Source of the DNA: Palsa-295 sp963785585
Lineage (GTDB): Bacteria; Acidobacteriota; Terriglobia; Acidiferrales; UBA7541
Assembly (NCBI GenBank): GCA_963785585.1
Contig: CAWAVW010000001.1
Location: 62,001 to 126,000 of the forward strand
Length of the DNA stretch: 64,000 nt
Direction: 5' to 3'
Positions within the stretch are counted from its first letter, which is position 1, and every line of letters starts with the position of its first letter. Below, piece by piece: positions 53,708 to 62,900 of the stretch. Under the pieces are notes generated by a model that made no database searches, was not told where the DNA came from, and saw only the letters and a list, made by a program, of their open reading frames with translations. The position numbers and the translations under genes were made by a program.

Positions 53708-55192
53708 ATGGCGCGCTCGCGCGGTTTGTTCTGCTCGTTGCTGCTTGCCACGTTTCTATTGGCTACCTCGCAAGGTCGCGCGCAATCCGCAGCGCACGCC
53801 GCAGCGCACGCCGCCCCGCCGGCCCAGGCCCCGCAAGCTCCCGTCTCCGCCAGCTCCGCCGTATTCGAATTGCAGGGCGAAGCGCTCGCATGGCTGCAAG
53901 GTCTGGTACGCATCAATACCTCAAACCCTCCTGGCAACGAACTCGTCGCCGCGAAATATATCGCCGACATTCTGCAGAAAAACGGCATCCCGTCCGAAAT
54001 TTTTGAAAGCACCCCGGGCCGCGGCTTCCTCGTCGCTCGCCTTTCCGCGAGCGCCGTTCCCGATCCTTCCCGCGCCCTGCTGCTGATGGCCCATCTCGAC
54101 GTGGTCGGCGTGGACAAATCGAAATGGAGCGTCGATCCATTCGGCGGCATCGTGAAAGATGGCGAAATTTATGGCCGTGGGGTTCTCGACGACAAAGGTC
54201 CGCTCGTCGCCAATCTCGCCGCGTTTGTCGCGCTGAAGCGCACCGGCGCACACCTGAACCGCGACGTAATTTTCTTTGCCGAAAGCGACGAAGAAGCGGG
54301 CGGCGAAGACGGCATGAAACTCGCCGTCGAGCAGCACTGGGACAAAATCGCCTGCGGGTTCTCGATCAACGAAGGCGGCGAAACCGTGCAGAAGGACGGC
54401 AAAGTGCAATACGTCGGCATTCAGGCCGCCGAAAAGGTCGCCACGAACGTGGACGTGATCGCCACCGGCATCGCCGGCCACGCCTCAATGCCCTCGAAAA
54501 ATAATGCCGTCGTGCATCTGGCCGCGGCGCTGGCTAAAATCGGCGCGTACGAAGCGCCCGTGCAGTTCACCGCGGTTACACGCGGCTATTTCGAAGGCCT
54601 CGCCGCCACCGAAGATGCGGAAACTGCAAAATGGATGCAATCGCTCGAATCGCCCGACCGCGGCGAACACGCCGCTCGCTATCTTTCCAATCAGAATCCG
54701 TTCTGGAACGCCGTGCTGCGCGACACCATCACGCCAACCATGCTAGAGGCCGGCATCCGCGCCAACGTGATCCCGTCCGAAGCTCGCAGCACGATCAACA
54801 TCCGCCAGATTCCCGGCAACCAGATCAACGACTTGCTCGCCACTCTCACCAAACTCGTCGCCGATCCGCAGATCCGTTTCGAAATTCAGCCCGGTTATCG
54901 CGAAGCTTCGCCGAATTCTTCGCTCAACAGCGACTTCTACCAGGCCATCGTCAAAGCCACCAGCCAAACGTTCCCCGGCGCCGCCGCCATTCCCATGATG
55001 TCGCCCTGGGCCACCGATTCCGATCGTCTCCGCATGCGCTCGGTTCAGGCCTACGGCGTGATTCCCTTTCCTTTGCTCGAATCCGACTATCAGCGCATGC
55101 ATTCCGACAACGAACAAATTCCCGTCGATTCTTTCAACAAAGGCGTCCAATTTCTTTATACAATCGTGAGTGACTTCTCGGTGACCCAATAA
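53708..55192 (+). CDS. Exported M20-family metallopeptidase
   Basis: 494 residues from ATG 53708 (GGAGG 11 bases upstream). Signal peptide ending near QGRAQ. Di-zinc motifs: AHLDVVGVD (His/Asp ligands), GRGVLDDKGPL (bridging Asp), SDEEAGGEDG (catalytic Glu then Glu ligand) and the C-terminal MHSDNEQIP (His). The dimerisation domain lies about 230-350 (VDVIATGIAGHASMPSKNN). The family hydrolyses peptides or acyl-amino acids. It ends 2 bp before pyk and is probably cotranscribed with it. Substrate unknown. Confidence 0.9.
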   Translation: MARSRGLFCSLLLATFLLATSQGRAQSAAHAAAHAAPPAQAPQAPVSASSAVFELQGEALAWLQGLVRINTSNPPGNELVAAKYIADILQKNGIPSEIFESTPGRGFLVARLSASAVPDPSRALLLMAHLDVVGVDKSKWSVDPFGGIVKDGEIYGRGVLDDKGPLVANLAAFVALKRTGAHLNRDVIFFAESDEEAGGEDGMKLAVEQHWDKIACGFSINEGGETVQKDGKVQYVGIQAAEKVATNVDVIATGIAGHASMPSKNNAVVHLAAALAKIGAYEAPVQFTAVTRGYFEGLAATEDAETAKWMQSLESPDRGEHAARYLSNQNPFWNAVLRDTITPTMLEAGIRANVIPSEARSTINIRQIPGNQINDLLATLTKLVADPQIRFEIQPGYREASPNSSLNSDFYQAIVKATSQTFPGAAAIPMMSPWATDSDRLRMRSVQAYGVIPFPLLESDYQRMHSDNEQIPVDSFNKGVQFLYTIVSDFSVTQ

Positions 55193-55194
55193 TC

Positions 55195-56616
55195 GTGAAA
55201 CCAGTCCGCCGCGCAAAAATCGTCTGCACCCTCGGCCCTTCCAGCTCTTCCTACGAGATGATCGACAAACTCATTCGGGCGGGAATGGACGTTGCCCGTT
55301 TGAATTTCTCCCACGGATCGAATGAAGACCGTGCCAGGCTGGTCGCGCATCTTCGCCGCGCCTCGAAACTGCGCGAAAAGCCGATCTCCGTGCTGGCCGA
55401 CCTGCAAGGCCCCAAGATTCGCACCGGCGCGCTCGTTACCCCGCAGGGCGTTCATCTCCGATTCGGCCAGAAATTTACCATCACGACGAAAACCATCGTC
55501 GGCACGGCCAACGGCGTCAGCACCACCTTCACGCAGCTCCCCGCATCCGTCGCCAAGGGCGATCGCATTCTCCTCAGCGATGGCCAGATTTCCTTGCGCG
55601 TCCTTTCCACCGGCGCTTACGAAGTCGTCACTCAGGTCGAAAACGGCGGTCGTCTCGGCCAGCACCAAGGGATCAATCTCCCCGGCATAAAGCTGAAGAT
55701 TCCGTCGCTCACGCCAAAGGATCGCAAAGATCTCGTCTCCGCGCTGGCCATCGGCGCCAATTACATCGCGCTCAGCTTTGTTCGCACCGCCGCTGACGTT
55801 CGCGCCGCGAAAAAAGCCATCGCCGCCGCCGGGAAAAATACTCCGGTGATCGCCAAGCTCGAAAAACCCGAAGCCATCGAAAACCTCGACGAAATACTGG
55901 AAGTCGCCGACGGTGTGATGGTCGCTCGCGGTGACTTGGGCGTCGAGATGAACCCCGAAAAAGTTCCCGTCGTGCAAAAGAAAATCATTCTGAAGGCGCG
56001 CAATGCTCTCGTTCCGGTCATCACCGCGACGCAAATGCTCGACTCGATGGAAAAGAATCCCCGGCCCACGCGCGCCGAGGCTTCGGACGTAGCCAACGCC
56101 ATCTTCGACGGCAGCGACGCGCTGATGCTTTCCGGCGAAACCGCTGCGGGACTCTACCCGATCGAAGCCGTCAGCATGATGGACCGCATCATTCTGGAAG
56201 CCGAAGCAAGCGTCACCGCACTTCCGCGCCCCGATCGCACCGGCAATCTGCAAATCAATGAAGCTATCGCCGAAGCCATCTGCCACGCCGCCGAGGAACT
56301 GCGACTGAAGGTCGTCGCCGTCTTCACCGAGACCGGTTCGTCCGCCGGGCTCGTCTCGAAATACCGCCCGCGCTCGCCGATCATCGCGTTTTCCGCCGTC
56401 CGCGAGACGCGCCGCCGCCTCGGTCTTTTCTGGGGAGTTCAGCCTCGCCGCATCCAGCGCTTCACCGATTTTGATTTGCTCACGAAAACCGCGGAAGCCA
56501 GACTGCTTGAAGAAGGTTTGGTAAAGAAGGGCGACGTAATCGGTCTGGTCGCCGGTACTCCGCTTGCCACCAGCGGCACGACGAATCTGATGCGCCTGAT
56601 ACGCATCGGCGGCTGA
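55195..56616 (+). CDS. pyk: Pyruvate kinase
   Basis: 473 residues from a GTG at 55195, 2 bp after the peptidase stop. Motifs: KIVCTLGPSSS, VARLNFSHGS, ADLQGPKIRTG, catalytic Lys in VIAKLEKPEAIENL, metal site MVARGDLGVEM, and ITATQMLDSM. The C-terminal effector domain is present (FTETGSSAGLVSKYRP). It makes pyruvate and ATP from PEP, the step after eno in glycolysis; both lie within 6 kb here but in separate units. Opposes pckG. Confidence 0.96.
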   Translation: MKPVRRAKIVCTLGPSSSSYEMIDKLIRAGMDVARLNFSHGSNEDRARLVAHLRRASKLREKPISVLADLQGPKIRTGALVTPQGVHLRFGQKFTITTKTIVGTANGVSTTFTQLPASVAKGDRILLSDGQISLRVLSTGAYEVVTQVENGGRLGQHQGINLPGIKLKIPSLTPKDRKDLVSALAIGANYIALSFVRTAADVRAAKKAIAAAGKNTPVIAKLEKPEAIENLDEILEVADGVMVARGDLGVEMNPEKVPVVQKKIILKARNALVPVITATQMLDSMEKNPRPTRAEASDVANAIFDGSDALMLSGETAAGLYPIEAVSMMDRIILEAEASVTALPRPDRTGNLQINEAIAEAICHAAEELRLKVVAVFTETGSSAGLVSKYRPRSPIIAFSAVRETRRRLGLFWGVQPRRIQRFTDFDLLTKTAEARLLEEGLVKKGDVIGLVAGTPLATSGTTNLMRLIRIGG

Positions 56617-56717
56617 CGTCCGCGCGGCTTTGTTTTGAAGTTCCGGGCGCCGCGCTCTTCGCGCAGCAAAGGGTGCGAGTCTGGATTCCAGCCCTGCCTA
56701 TTCCCGCTGCTCAACTC

Positions 56718-57503
56718 TCAATTCATCCAATCCGCGGGCCTGGACGGCGGCTTGTCCTGCCGGTCCTTTACATACACCTCGAACTTCTTCTTCAGCCGCT
56801 TCCGCTGCCAATCCGAGTAAAAATTCCTCGACCCGTACATGTACGATCCGCGCCGTATATAGATGTAGCCCACCAGCATCCCGCCCAGATGGCACAGGTG
56901 GCTCACATTGTCGGTCGCGCCGATCGTTCCGAAAAATTCGATCGCCCCCAGCACGATCACCAGAACCCGCATGGAGATCGTCACCGGCAGCGGAAACAAG
57001 TACACCTGGCGGTGCGGCATCACCATCGCCACTGCCAGTAGCACGCCGTAGATCGCGCCGGACGCGCCGATCGTCGGGATCAACAACGACTCCGGACTGG
57101 CGTGCCCCAGCTTGAACAGCAGTTCCTTCACGCCCACTTCAATCAGCCCGGCGCCCACTCCACAAATAAAATAATAGATTGCGAATTTCTTCGCGCCCCA
57201 GGTGTGCTCCAGCGCTGCGCCAAACATGGCTAGGTACAACAGGTTGAAAAGAATGTGCGGAATATTTTGGTGCAGGAACAGGTAGGTGAAAAGCTGCCAG
57301 ACAAATCCGTGGACGACGGCGTTCGGCGAAAGCCCCAGCCACCCGACGATGTAGTTCCACGCCGGCGCATGGCCCACGAACAACGCCAGCATCTGCACCG
57401 TGAAAACTGCTACGCACGCGATGCAAATGATCTTGATCGCTCGCGGAAAGTATCCGCTGATGTCGAACCGGTAATTGCCGAATCCGCGCGAGTAGGAACT
57501 CAC
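56718..57503 (-). CDS. Rhomboid-family intramembrane serine protease
   Basis: 261 residues if translation starts at GTG 57503. An upstream TTG (57539) is in frame but lies inside the -35 element of the promoter. Six membrane helices: HQNIPHILFNLLYLAMFG (rhomboid loop/TM2), catalytic Ser in GASGAIYG and catalytic His in HLCHLGGMLVGY. The C-terminal tail is basic and cytosolic. Rhomboids cleave membrane proteins within the bilayer; bacterial substrates are mostly unknown. Divergent from the DUF4230 gene. Confidence 0.92.
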   Translation of the reverse strand: MSSYSRGFGNYRFDISGYFPRAIKIICIACVAVFTVQMLALFVGHAPAWNYIVGWLGLSPNAVVHGFVWQLFTYLFLHQNIPHILFNLLYLAMFGAALEHTWGAKKFAIYYFICGVGAGLIEVGVKELLFKLGHASPESLLIPTIGASGAIYGVLLAVAMVMPHRQVYLFPLPVTISMRVLVIVLGAIEFFGTIGATDNVSHLCHLGGMLVGYIYIRRGSYMYGSRNFYSDWQRKRLKKKFEVYVKDRQDKPPSRPADWMN

Positions 57504-57510
57504 AACCGAT

Positions 57511-57539
57511 AGTCTAAAGACTCCGTCCGCTTGAGTCAA
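57511..57539 (-). promoter_or_regulatory. Sigma-70 promoter giving a leaderless rhomboid transcript
   Basis: TTGACT (57539-57534), a 17-bp spacer, TAGACT (57516-57511) on the minus strand. The expected start, about 7 bp on, coincides with the GTG at 57503. Confidence 0.6.
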
Positions 57540-57564
57540 AGACCTGCGCTACACTACCTCCACG

Positions 57565-58227
57565 ATGTCATCCACTTCTTCGCCGTCCATTCCGCCGGCA
57601 GCCACAAATCGGCGCTTCTCCGGCCTGGTCGGCGCCTTTCTGGGAATTTTGATCACGCTCGCCGGCCTGGCTCTCGCCGTCTGGCTTTTCGCCGGCGTTC
57701 ACCTGCTCGACCTTTTCTCCCTGGCGCGCGGCGGACGCACCACCATCCGCGTCGATCAGCCCACCGTCGTTCGCCAGATCCAGCAGCTTCAGCGGCTTGA
57801 AACCGTCCGCTATACCATGGACAAGATCATTTCCGGCGAACACGCGAATCCCATCCTGCCGCAATTTTTGGCGGGAGATAAACTGCTGCTGGTCGTTCAC
57901 GGCGAAGTTGTAGGAGGAATTGATTTAGGAAAGATTCAACCGAGCGACGTGGCTGTTCACGGCCAGGAAATTTCCATCCATCTGCCGCAAGCCGAAATTT
58001 TCAGCCCCACTCTCGACAATTCAAGAACCCGCGTCTATTCCCGCGAAACCGGACTGTTCACTTCGCCGGATCCCAATCTCGAATCCGAAGTTCGCCAAGA
58101 AGCCGAGCGCCAGCTCCTCGAAGCGGCCACGCAAGACGGCATCCTCAAAACCGCGGATCAAAACGCCCAATCAACGATCAAATCCCTACTGAACGGCTTC
58201 GGCTTCACCCAAGTCACAATCCAGTAA
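57565..58227 (+). CDS. Membrane-anchored DUF4230 protein
   Basis: 220 residues. One membrane helix (about 22-47), then a DUF4230-type periplasmic domain: VVRQIQQLQRLETVRYTMDKII, LLVVHGEVVGGIDLGKI and VHGQEISIHLPQAEIF, ending in a helical DGILKTADQNAQSTIKSLL region. Function of the family is unknown. Divergent from the rhomboid gene with 61 bp between starts, so they share a promoter region. Downstream, about 100 bp without a gene precede the convergent OPT gene. Confidence 0.85.
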   Translation: MSSTSSPSIPPAATNRRFSGLVGAFLGILITLAGLALAVWLFAGVHLLDLFSLARGGRTTIRVDQPTVVRQIQQLQRLETVRYTMDKIISGEHANPILPQFLAGDKLLLVVHGEVVGGIDLGKIQPSDVAVHGQEISIHLPQAEIFSPTLDNSRTRVYSRETGLFTSPDPNLESEVRQEAERQLLEAATQDGILKTADQNAQSTIKSLLNGFGFTQVTIQ

Positions 58228-58334
58228 CGCCGCCGTATTCGCTCCGCTGTCTCCTTGCTCTCTCGCCTTCGACTCTGTGTTCTCTGTGTTACTGTTCTCG
58301 CCTTTGCCTTTATTTTGTCTTCCGACGAATCGCG

Positions 58335-60536
58335 TCAGTTGTTCAACCTCTTCCGCGCCGACACAAACAACGAAATCGCCAGCAGCACAAACAAAACCAC
58401 GGCCACGGTGTACGAGTGACTAAACCCCGGCATCTTGTCTCCCAGCGCAAACATCCCCGCCGGCCACGGCAAATGCAGGATTGCCGCCAGCCAGTGCGGC
58501 ACCTTCGTGCTCAAAATCGGATCCTGCAGCAACGTAAACACAATCGCCAACAGCCCAAACACGCCGCCCGCGGCAATCAATCCACTCGCGTAGAGCGATC
58601 CCGGACTTACTTCATTCTCCGCGTCGCTCTTCTTTTCCACACCTTGCTCGGCCAGCCACCGCACCAGGCCACCGGCAAACATCGCCATCGTAGTCGCAAT
58701 CGATAAATACGATCCCACCGCAAACGGCAGCGAGCGCACCCCGAGAAGTTCGATCGCGATCACCAGAAACACGCCCAGAAAAACCAATCGCCACGGCAGC
58801 CGCTGGTTCAAAATCCCGCTGATCACCGTGGCCATCAGCCGCGCTTGCGGCGCCGCCGCCTGATCGCTGCCGATTCCCTGCACCCACTGCACCTCAATCT
58901 CTTTCGTCGCCGGATCGTACAAATATTTTCCGTCCGGAATTTCGTGCGATCCCAGCGCATTCACCAGCGTGTAGGTTTTCCCTTCATAGACGTAGTCGTG
59001 CTCCTGTACGTCCACGCCCGCATTCAGATGATCGATGTCGAGCGCAATCTGCACCGGCTTATATTTCGCGAGGCCGATGTTCATCAGGATCAGCGTCCCG
59101 CCAATCGCAAACGACGAAACCATTACGCCAATCACCAGCGCCACCTGCTGCCAGTACGGAGTTGCGCCCACCAGGTAACCGGTCTTCAAATCCTGCGATG
59201 TCGCGCCTGCAATCGCCGACGCGATGCAAACCACTCCGCCGATCGTCAACGCCAGCACTTGGTGCGCCGTCGAAGTCCAGTGGATCACCAGAAAGACCGC
59301 ACACGTGGCCATGAGCGTCGCAATCGTCATTCCGCTGATCGGATTCGACGAGTTTCCAATCAGTCCGCTGATTCGCGAAGCCACGGTTACGAACAAAAAT
59401 CCAAACACCACCACGAAAATCGCCGCCAGAAAATCCGAGAATCCGCTGGTCATCGCTCCCGGTATCGGCTTGAATTTCAGCAGCGCCCACATCATCGCCA
59501 CAATCACCGCAGAGCCAATCACCACCACGCGCATCGACATGTCGCGTTCCGTCCGCTTCACATCCGTCAGCGCTCCTTGCTTCGCGCGAATGTCTCCAAT
59601 CCCAGCGACCAGCGCCGAATAAATCGTCGGTAGCGTTTTCACCAGCGTAATCAATCCGGACGCCGCCACCGCTCCCGCGCCCATCGGACGGATATAGCTG
59701 CCCCACAAATCCTGCGGCGACATCTGACCAATCGGAATCGTCGATGGATACAGCGCCACGTTTCCCGAAAGCGATCCGAAAAATTTGATCGCCGGCATAA
59801 TCACCAGCCAGGAAATCACGCCGCCCGCAAACAGCGTCCCCGAAACGCGCGGCCCGATGATGTATCCCACTCCCAAATACTCAGACGTGATGTTCGCGCG
59901 GAACGACGCCCCCGGCAGCCACTTCGGCTGGTAGTCCGGCTGCTCCGGCCACATCCCCATCGTCTTCATGGCGAAGGTATAAATTCCGCCGATCCCCAAG
60001 CCCAAAAACACGCGCCCCGCGAAGGATCCGCCGCGCTCGCCCGCCACCAGCACGTCCGCGCATGCCGTCCCTTCCGGAAACGTCAGGTTGCCGTGCTCTT
60101 TCACGATCAACTGCCGGCGCAGCGGAATCATGAACAGCACGCCCAGCCATCCGCCCATGAGCGCCAGAAAAAAGATTCGCCAGTATTCCGCGTTCAGCGA
60201 AAACCCCAAAAAGATCAGCGCCGGAATTGAAAAAATCACGCCTGCTGCCACAGACTCGCCCGCCGATCCGGTCGTCTGCACGATGTTGTTTTCGAGGATC
60301 GTCGATCGCCCAAACGCGCGCAGGATGCTGATCGACAGCACCGCGATCGGAATCGACGCCGATACCGTCAGCCCGGCGCGTAGACCCACATACACAGACA
60401 CCGCGCCGAACAGAATCCCGAACAGCGATCCCAGAATTACGGCGCGCATGCTGAATTCGGCGACGGTCTCCTCCGCATCCACGTACGGCCGAAATTCTCC
60501 CGGAGGTGCCGTCGAACTCCACTGTTTCGTCGCCAT
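58335..60536 (-). CDS. OPT-family oligopeptide/metal-chelate transporter
   Basis: 733 residues, AGGAGAC before ATG 60536. About 14-16 membrane helices. EETVAEFSMRAVILGSLFG at the N-terminus, NIVQTTGSAGESVAAGVIFSIPAL in the middle and NLTFPEGTACADVL are hallmarks of the bacterial OPT (TIGR00733-like) group. Members move oligopeptides or metal-siderophore-like chelates with protons. A soluble insertion (about 495-555, YVYEGKTYTLVNALGSHEIP) interrupts the helices. Convergent with DUF4230. Substrate unknown. Confidence 0.92.
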   Translation of the reverse strand: MATKQWSSTAPPGEFRPYVDAEETVAEFSMRAVILGSLFGILFGAVSVYVGLRAGLTVSASIPIAVLSISILRAFGRSTILENNIVQTTGSAGESVAAGVIFSIPALIFLGFSLNAEYWRIFFLALMGGWLGVLFMIPLRRQLIVKEHGNLTFPEGTACADVLVAGERGGSFAGRVFLGLGIGGIYTFAMKTMGMWPEQPDYQPKWLPGASFRANITSEYLGVGYIIGPRVSGTLFAGGVISWLVIMPAIKFFGSLSGNVALYPSTIPIGQMSPQDLWGSYIRPMGAGAVAASGLITLVKTLPTIYSALVAGIGDIRAKQGALTDVKRTERDMSMRVVVIGSAVIVAMMWALLKFKPIPGAMTSGFSDFLAAIFVVVFGFLFVTVASRISGLIGNSSNPISGMTIATLMATCAVFLVIHWTSTAHQVLALTIGGVVCIASAIAGATSQDLKTGYLVGATPYWQQVALVIGVMVSSFAIGGTLILMNIGLAKYKPVQIALDIDHLNAGVDVQEHDYVYEGKTYTLVNALGSHEIPDGKYLYDPATKEIEVQWVQGIGSDQAAAPQARLMATVISGILNQRLPWRLVFLGVFLVIAIELLGVRSLPFAVGSYLSIATTMAMFAGGLVRWLAEQGVEKKSDAENEVSPGSLYASGLIAAGGVFGLLAIVFTLLQDPILSTKVPHWLAAILHLPWPAGMFALGDKMPGFSHSYTVAVVLFVLLAISLFVSARKRLNN

Positions 60537-60901
60537 CGAGTCTCCTCAGTCCAACCGCCTGCAAACGGCGCAAGTTAACACCACCCGCACACCCGCGCAA
60601 GCCGCATTCCCTCTCTCGCCGGAAGCGAATGGATCGCGAAGAGCCTCGATCCGGCACCTTTCCGGGTCGCAGAAACGACGCCGCGCGGCAATCGGCGCGG
60701 CGGATTCACCTTCGGAACACGTTGCCTGGAAGGCATTGACACGCCTCCACCATGAGAGTAGCTTTGCCAACACTTCACTGCTTAAGAATTTGGCTTGCCG
60801 GATACATATATTCGAGATCCAAGGCGTCACGGACGTCGTCGCCTGCAAATTTGTAGCACAGCGGAACAAGGAAACAGATAAACCCGGAGGCACCGTCTGC
60901 C
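60537..60901. other. Intergenic region between OPT and DUF3857 genes
   Basis: 365 bp without a credible gene. Contains a TTGACA-17-TAGCTT promoter candidate (60736-60764, plus strand) that would give the DUF3857 gene a leader of about 130 nt. Confidence 0.5.
60736..60764 (+). promoter_or_regulatory. Candidate sigma-70 promoter for the DUF3857 pair
   Basis: Perfect TTGACA at 60736-60741, a 17-bp spacer, TAGCTT at 60759-60764 (weak -10). Confidence 0.4.
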
Positions 60902-62899
60902 ATGAATCGAACCCAGCGATTCGTCTGCAGTCTCATCGTTCTCGCAGCATTCTTCGGAGCCCTTTTGTCCCGCCCCGCCTCCGCCGGCGACGACTGGCAG
61001 CCCATCAATCCGGCCGACCTTGCGCTGAAAGACAATCCCGCCAGCCCCGGCGCGAACGCCATGATCTTGTATCGCGAAAGTATCGTGGACGAAAGACAGG
61101 CCAGTAAGGATGGCGTCTCCGTCATCGAGTACTACCGCATCAAAATCTTCACGAAGGAAGGCGCCAGCCAGGGCGACGTCGAAATTCCTTTCTTCAAGGA
61201 ATTGTCCGACGTAAGAGACGTCCGCGCGCGCACGATCAAGCCGGATGGCTCGATCGCCAATTTCCAGGGCAATCCATTCGAGAAAACGCTCGTCAAAGCC
61301 ACCGGCGTCCGGTATCTCGCCAAGACATTTACCCTTCCGGATGTGGAGCCGGGCTGCATCATCGAGTACCGGTATCGAACCCAGTTCAAACCCGGCTTTC
61401 TGCACGACAAGGAATGGATTCTTACGAGCGATCTCTATACTCGCGAAGGCCACTTCACATTTCAACCGTTCAACGCAGATTGGGATAATCACCCGCTTTT
61501 CTTCCGCCAATACGGCGGGGCGACGGAAATCAAACCCGAAAAGGAACACGGCGCTTACAAACTGGTCCTGCACGACATTCCGGGCATCCCCGAGGAATCG
61601 TATATGCCGCCCAAGCGCACGCTCCAGCAGCGCCTTGAGTTTTATTACCGCAGCGAAGACGATCCTGGCAACGAAACCACCGAGCACTACTGGGCGCGGA
61701 TGAATGGGAAGCTGAGCGGGGAATTCGACCATTTCATCGACAAGAAGGGCGCCCTTCAAAAAGATCTGGCCAAAACCGTCGATCCAAACGACCCACCCGA
61801 AGTGAAAGTCCGCAAGATCTATGCTCGCGTCCAGCAGATTCGCAACCTGAGTATGGAAGACGAACGGTCTGAAAAAGAGGACAAGAAAGAGAACATCAAG
61901 AAAACCTCCAGCGTGGAAGACGTCTTGAACCACGGCTACGGCTATGGCTCGGACATCAACGCCCTGTTCGTCGGCCTCTGCCGCACCGCTGGATTCAGTT
62001 CCAACGTGTTGATGGTCGCTCCGCGCGAAACCAGCATTTTCCTTCCCAATCTGCAGGACATGGGCCAGCTCGGCGCCAACATCGTTTGGGTGAAGGCCGG
62101 CGATAAGGAATATTTCTTAGATCCCGCCTCGGCCGCCTATCCTTTCGGCGTGCTGCCGTGGTACGAAACGGATACACGCGGTCTTCGCGTCAGCGGAAAG
62201 ACGGCGGACATCGTTACCGTGCCCGCTTCCGCACCGTCGGATTCCGCGCTCGTGCGCCACGTCGAAGTTACCCTCGACGAGGAAGGCTCGGCCGCCGGCA
62301 CTGTCGCGGTGGACTTCAAAGGAATGGAAGGCGCCGCGACCCGCGAGCAGTTCCGAAAATCTGACGAAAACGGCCGAAAAAAAGAACTCGAAGATAAAAT
62401 CCACGGCTGGCTTCCGAACGGCGCCTCCTTCGAGATAACCAAGATCGACAACTGGGATAAGAACTCCGAGCCTCTTCACATCGAGGGCACGCTGAAAATG
62501 GCCGACCTCGGCAGCGCTGTGGGCCATCGCATGATTGTTCCGGCCACCATTTTCCAGTCCGACGTTCCCCGCGCGTTCGATTCCGCCACGCGCAAGAACG
62601 CGATCTACTTCCGCTGCCCGTTTATCGAAACGGATTCGATTCACTACACAGCCCCGGCCGGATTCAAAATCGGCACGCTGCCTCCGGCCAAGGAAATCAA
62701 GTCGTCGCCGGTCGTCGGTTACTCCATCGCCGTCGCGCAGCAGGGCGACGCGCTCGAAGTAAAGCGCGAGTTCATGGTCAACGGCATCATTTTCGACGTG
62801 AAGTACTACGGCGCGCTTCGCGCCTTTTTCAATACCGTGAAATCCGATGACCAAACGCAACTCGTGCTGCAACGCGCCGAATCGGCCAAAAATAATTAG
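60902..62899 (+). CDS. Exported DUF3857/transglutaminase-like protein with the catalytic Cys replaced
   Basis: 665 residues. Signal peptide (cleavage near ASAGD), DUF3857 domain (about 40-240: VIEYYRIKIFTKEG, DVEPGCIIEYRYRTQF), a transglutaminase-like core (about 300-400) and a C-terminal DUF2569/3858-like beta-domain. Where active relatives read GDCKDKA, this protein has YGYGSDINALF, so the nucleophilic Cys is missing. It may be a non-catalytic partner of the next gene, which keeps the Cys and starts 1 bp after this stop. GGAGG lies about 11 bases before the ATG. Function unknown; probably periplasmic. Confidence 0.86.
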   Translation: MNRTQRFVCSLIVLAAFFGALLSRPASAGDDWQPINPADLALKDNPASPGANAMILYRESIVDERQASKDGVSVIEYYRIKIFTKEGASQGDVEIPFFKELSDVRDVRARTIKPDGSIANFQGNPFEKTLVKATGVRYLAKTFTLPDVEPGCIIEYRYRTQFKPGFLHDKEWILTSDLYTREGHFTFQPFNADWDNHPLFFRQYGGATEIKPEKEHGAYKLVLHDIPGIPEESYMPPKRTLQQRLEFYYRSEDDPGNETTEHYWARMNGKLSGEFDHFIDKKGALQKDLAKTVDPNDPPEVKVRKIYARVQQIRNLSMEDERSEKEDKKENIKKTSSVEDVLNHGYGYGSDINALFVGLCRTAGFSSNVLMVAPRETSIFLPNLQDMGQLGANIVWVKAGDKEYFLDPASAAYPFGVLPWYETDTRGLRVSGKTADIVTVPASAPSDSALVRHVEVTLDEEGSAAGTVAVDFKGMEGAATREQFRKSDENGRKKELEDKIHGWLPNGASFEITKIDNWDKNSEPLHIEGTLKMADLGSAVGHRMIVPATIFQSDVPRAFDSATRKNAIYFRCPFIETDSIHYTAPAGFKIGTLPPAKEIKSSPVVGYSIAVAQQGDALEVKREFMVNGIIFDVKYYGALRAFFNTVKSDDQTQLVLQRAESAKNN

Positions 62900-62900
62900 C

